DNA of 6,426 bases. Source: a bacterium (lineage in GTDB: Bacteria > Pseudomonadota > Gammaproteobacteria > Burkholderiales > Methylophilaceae). Each line of letters begins with the position of its first letter. The first letter of the stretch is position 1. Of the stretch, positions 5,477 through 6,426 are shown piece after piece. Below the pieces are notes generated by a model, which was not told where the DNA came from, searched no databases, and was given only the letters and a program-made list of their open reading frames with translations. Both the position numbers and the translations under genes were made by a program. Location: positions 1 through 6,426 of the forward strand of contig DAIDAS010000075.1 in the NCBI GenBank assembly GCA_027310505.1, written 5' to 3'.

Positions 5477-5665
5477 GTGGCAACCGATCCAGTATGCAAT
5501 ATGCAAATCGATGCGGACAAGGCTGCGGCCAGGACGGAGTACCAAGGGGTGACGTATTACTTCTGCTCCGAGCATTGCCGCAACGAATTCACCTGCCACC
5601 CCGAGCAGTACGTGGGCAAGCCAGGCTGCCATAGCGGCGGTCGCTCGCATGGGTGCTGTGGCTGA
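5477..5665 (+). CDS. Small YHS-domain (metal-binding type) protein
   Basis: A 62-residue protein starting at GTG 5477, chosen because AAGAAGGA (5461-5468) lies about 8 bases before it. It is almost entirely one YHS domain: DPVC at residues 4-7, a Y22-x-G24-x-x-Y27-Y-F-C30 core, H33-C34, and F38 with P42 and Y45 near the end. Such domains occur at the N-termini of copper-transporting P-type ATPases and as free small proteins in metal-resistance loci, where the cysteines are thought to bind Cu, Ag or Hg. The usual DPVCGM has N in place of G. The domain is followed by a short Gly/Cys/His tail (C51, H52, H58, C60, C61) that could add metal ligands. Cytoplasmic, as there is no signal peptide. It sits between a transporter remnant and a PPK2 gene; the metal-type two-component scar upstream fits a metal-resistance island, but the metal is not shown. 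Confidence 0.8.
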   Translation: MATDPVCNMQIDADKAAARTEYQGVTYYFCSEHCRNEFTCHPEQYVGKPGCHSGGRSHGCCG

Positions 5666-5778
5666 GAGGATTTGTCCGGGAAATAGCCGCGCGATTCGTA
5701 GAAATGGAATACGACGCGATTTGCTTCCTTAGCCGAAGCGTGCCAACATGCACATACGAGTAAACGATAGGTGACATC

Positions 5779-6426
5779 ATGGGCAAGAAGAAGGCAAAAA
5801 GGAAATCCGCCAGCAAGGATCAAGCCGGGATGATCGGCGGCGGCGCAGCCGAGGCGTCTGTGGAGGTCCGTCCATCGCGCGCGAGGAATTACGAGGCCGA
5901 GCTGCGGATGCTCCAGGTGGAACTCGTCAAGCTACAGCGCCACTTCATCGGCTGCGGCGACAAGATTCTCGTCGTGCTGGAAGGCCGGGCGCCGCCGGCA
6001 AGGATGGCAGCATCAAGCGCATCGTCGAATATCTGAGCCCGCGCGAGACTCGTGTCGTCGCACTGGGCAAACCGTCGGATCGCGAGCGCGGTGCGTGGTA
6101 TTTCCAACGCTACGTTCCGTATCTACCGGTGGCCGAGGAACTCGTCCTCTTCAACCGCAGTTGGTACAACCGTGCGGGCGTTGAACATGTCATGGGATTT
6201 TGTACGCTGGAACAGCATGAGGAGTTCATGCAGTCGGTGCCGAAGTTCGAGGAAATGCTGGTCAACTCGGGCATCAAGCTGCTGAAGTATTACCTAGACA
6301 TCAGCAAGTCGGAGCAGGCTCGGCGATTGGCGGATCGAAAGCGCGATCCGCTCAAACAATGGAAGGTAAGTCCGGTCGACGAAGTCGCGCTCAAACACTG
6401 GAAGGCCTACAGCGCAGCGCGCGCCG
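5779..6426 (+). pseudogene. ppk2: PPK2-family polyphosphate kinase, frameshifted and cut by the window end
   Basis: The ATG at 5779 follows AGGTGA (5769-5774). A lysine-rich N-terminus leads into a PPK2 domain: YEAELRMLQVELVKLQR (38-54), then KILVVLEGR (62-70), the strand entering Walker A. Just after R70 one base is missing (between 5989 and 5990). The zero frame then stops at 6034-6036. The shifted frame reads AAGKDGSIKRIVEYLSPR, WYFQRYVPYLP, RSWYNRAGVEHVMGF, LLKYYLDISK and DPLKQWKVSP, all strong PPK2 signatures, and stays open to the window end. Restoring an A gives the family Walker A, EGRDAAGKDG. In the Walker B region the usual LFDRSWYNR reads LFNRSWYNR (codon 6153-6155, AAC for GAC). 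PPK2 enzymes move phosphate between polyphosphate and nucleotides; with the frameshift, and perhaps the D-to-N change, this copy should be inactive. It is 113 bases after the YHS gene. That gap holds no convincing gene. Confidence 0.85.

Noticed and set aside
5066..5650. A 194-codon minus-strand frame opposite the MFS and YHS genes
   Set aside because: It is an antisense shadow of GC-rich coding sequence; the YHS protein on the other strand has clear domain residues and a ribosome-binding site.
5666..5778. An open frame in the YHS-PPK2 gap reading FVREIAARFVEMEYDAICF
   Set aside because: It looks slightly protein-like but has no upstream start with a ribosome-binding site, only a 19-codon ATG version, and no recognised family. 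It may be a trace of an older gene.
1..6426. CRISPR array, tRNA or rRNA genes
   Set aside because: No regularly spaced repeats and no recognisable tRNA or rRNA sequence were seen.

Overview
The window looks like a worn accessory (genomic-island) region of a proteobacterium, most likely a beta- or gammaproteobacterium. This rests on protein resemblance only: a Tn7-like TnsA/TnsB pair, a CopR/CzcR/IrlR-type response regulator, a PPK2-type kinase and a proteobacterial-looking DUF6629 protein. No rRNA, tRNA or other taxonomic marker is present, so the assignment is tentative. The right third (MFS, YHS and PPK2 genes) appears richer in GC than the 1.5-2.5 kb part, which suggests a mosaic of pieces with different histories.

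Left part (1-1502): the start of a Tn7-like tnsA-tnsB operon that originally ran leftwards on the minus strand. A block of about 680 bp (about 450-1129), holding the 3' part of tnsA and the first codons of tnsB, has been inverted. As a result tnsA and tnsB each lie in two pieces on opposite strands. Turning the block back gives a continuous TnsA of about 306 residues and an open tnsB, and one breakpoint choice repairs both frames at once. The TnsA catalytic residues are split between the two halves, so the transposase is dead as it stands.

Middle part (1503-2850): a 313-bp non-coding stretch upstream of tnsA holds a good sigma-70-like promoter followed by a hairpin with a T-tract, a possible short orphan transcript. 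Next comes an intact minus-strand XRE-family regulator with its own promoter and a perfect 19-bp palindrome touching the -35 box. A response-regulator operator palindrome then precedes a scar gene. In this scar the first ~33 codons of a metal-type response regulator are fused to the last ~40 codons of its sensor kinase, which also carries a frameshift. A two-component system was deleted here and only its ends and its operator remain.

Right part (2848-6426): five plus-strand genes or remnants. They are a phospholipase D/cardiolipin synthase-like membrane protein with an unusual first HKD motif, a DUF6629 membrane protein, the C-terminal part of an MFS transporter, a small YHS metal-binding-type protein, and a PPK2-family polyphosphate kinase. 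The last is broken by a one-base frameshift in its Walker A motif and runs off the window.

I see no convincing new defence or other multi-gene system. The most notable things are the intragenic tnsAB inversion, the two-component deletion scar that keeps its operator, the possible orphan small RNA, and the changed catalytic motifs in the Cls-like and PPK2 proteins.
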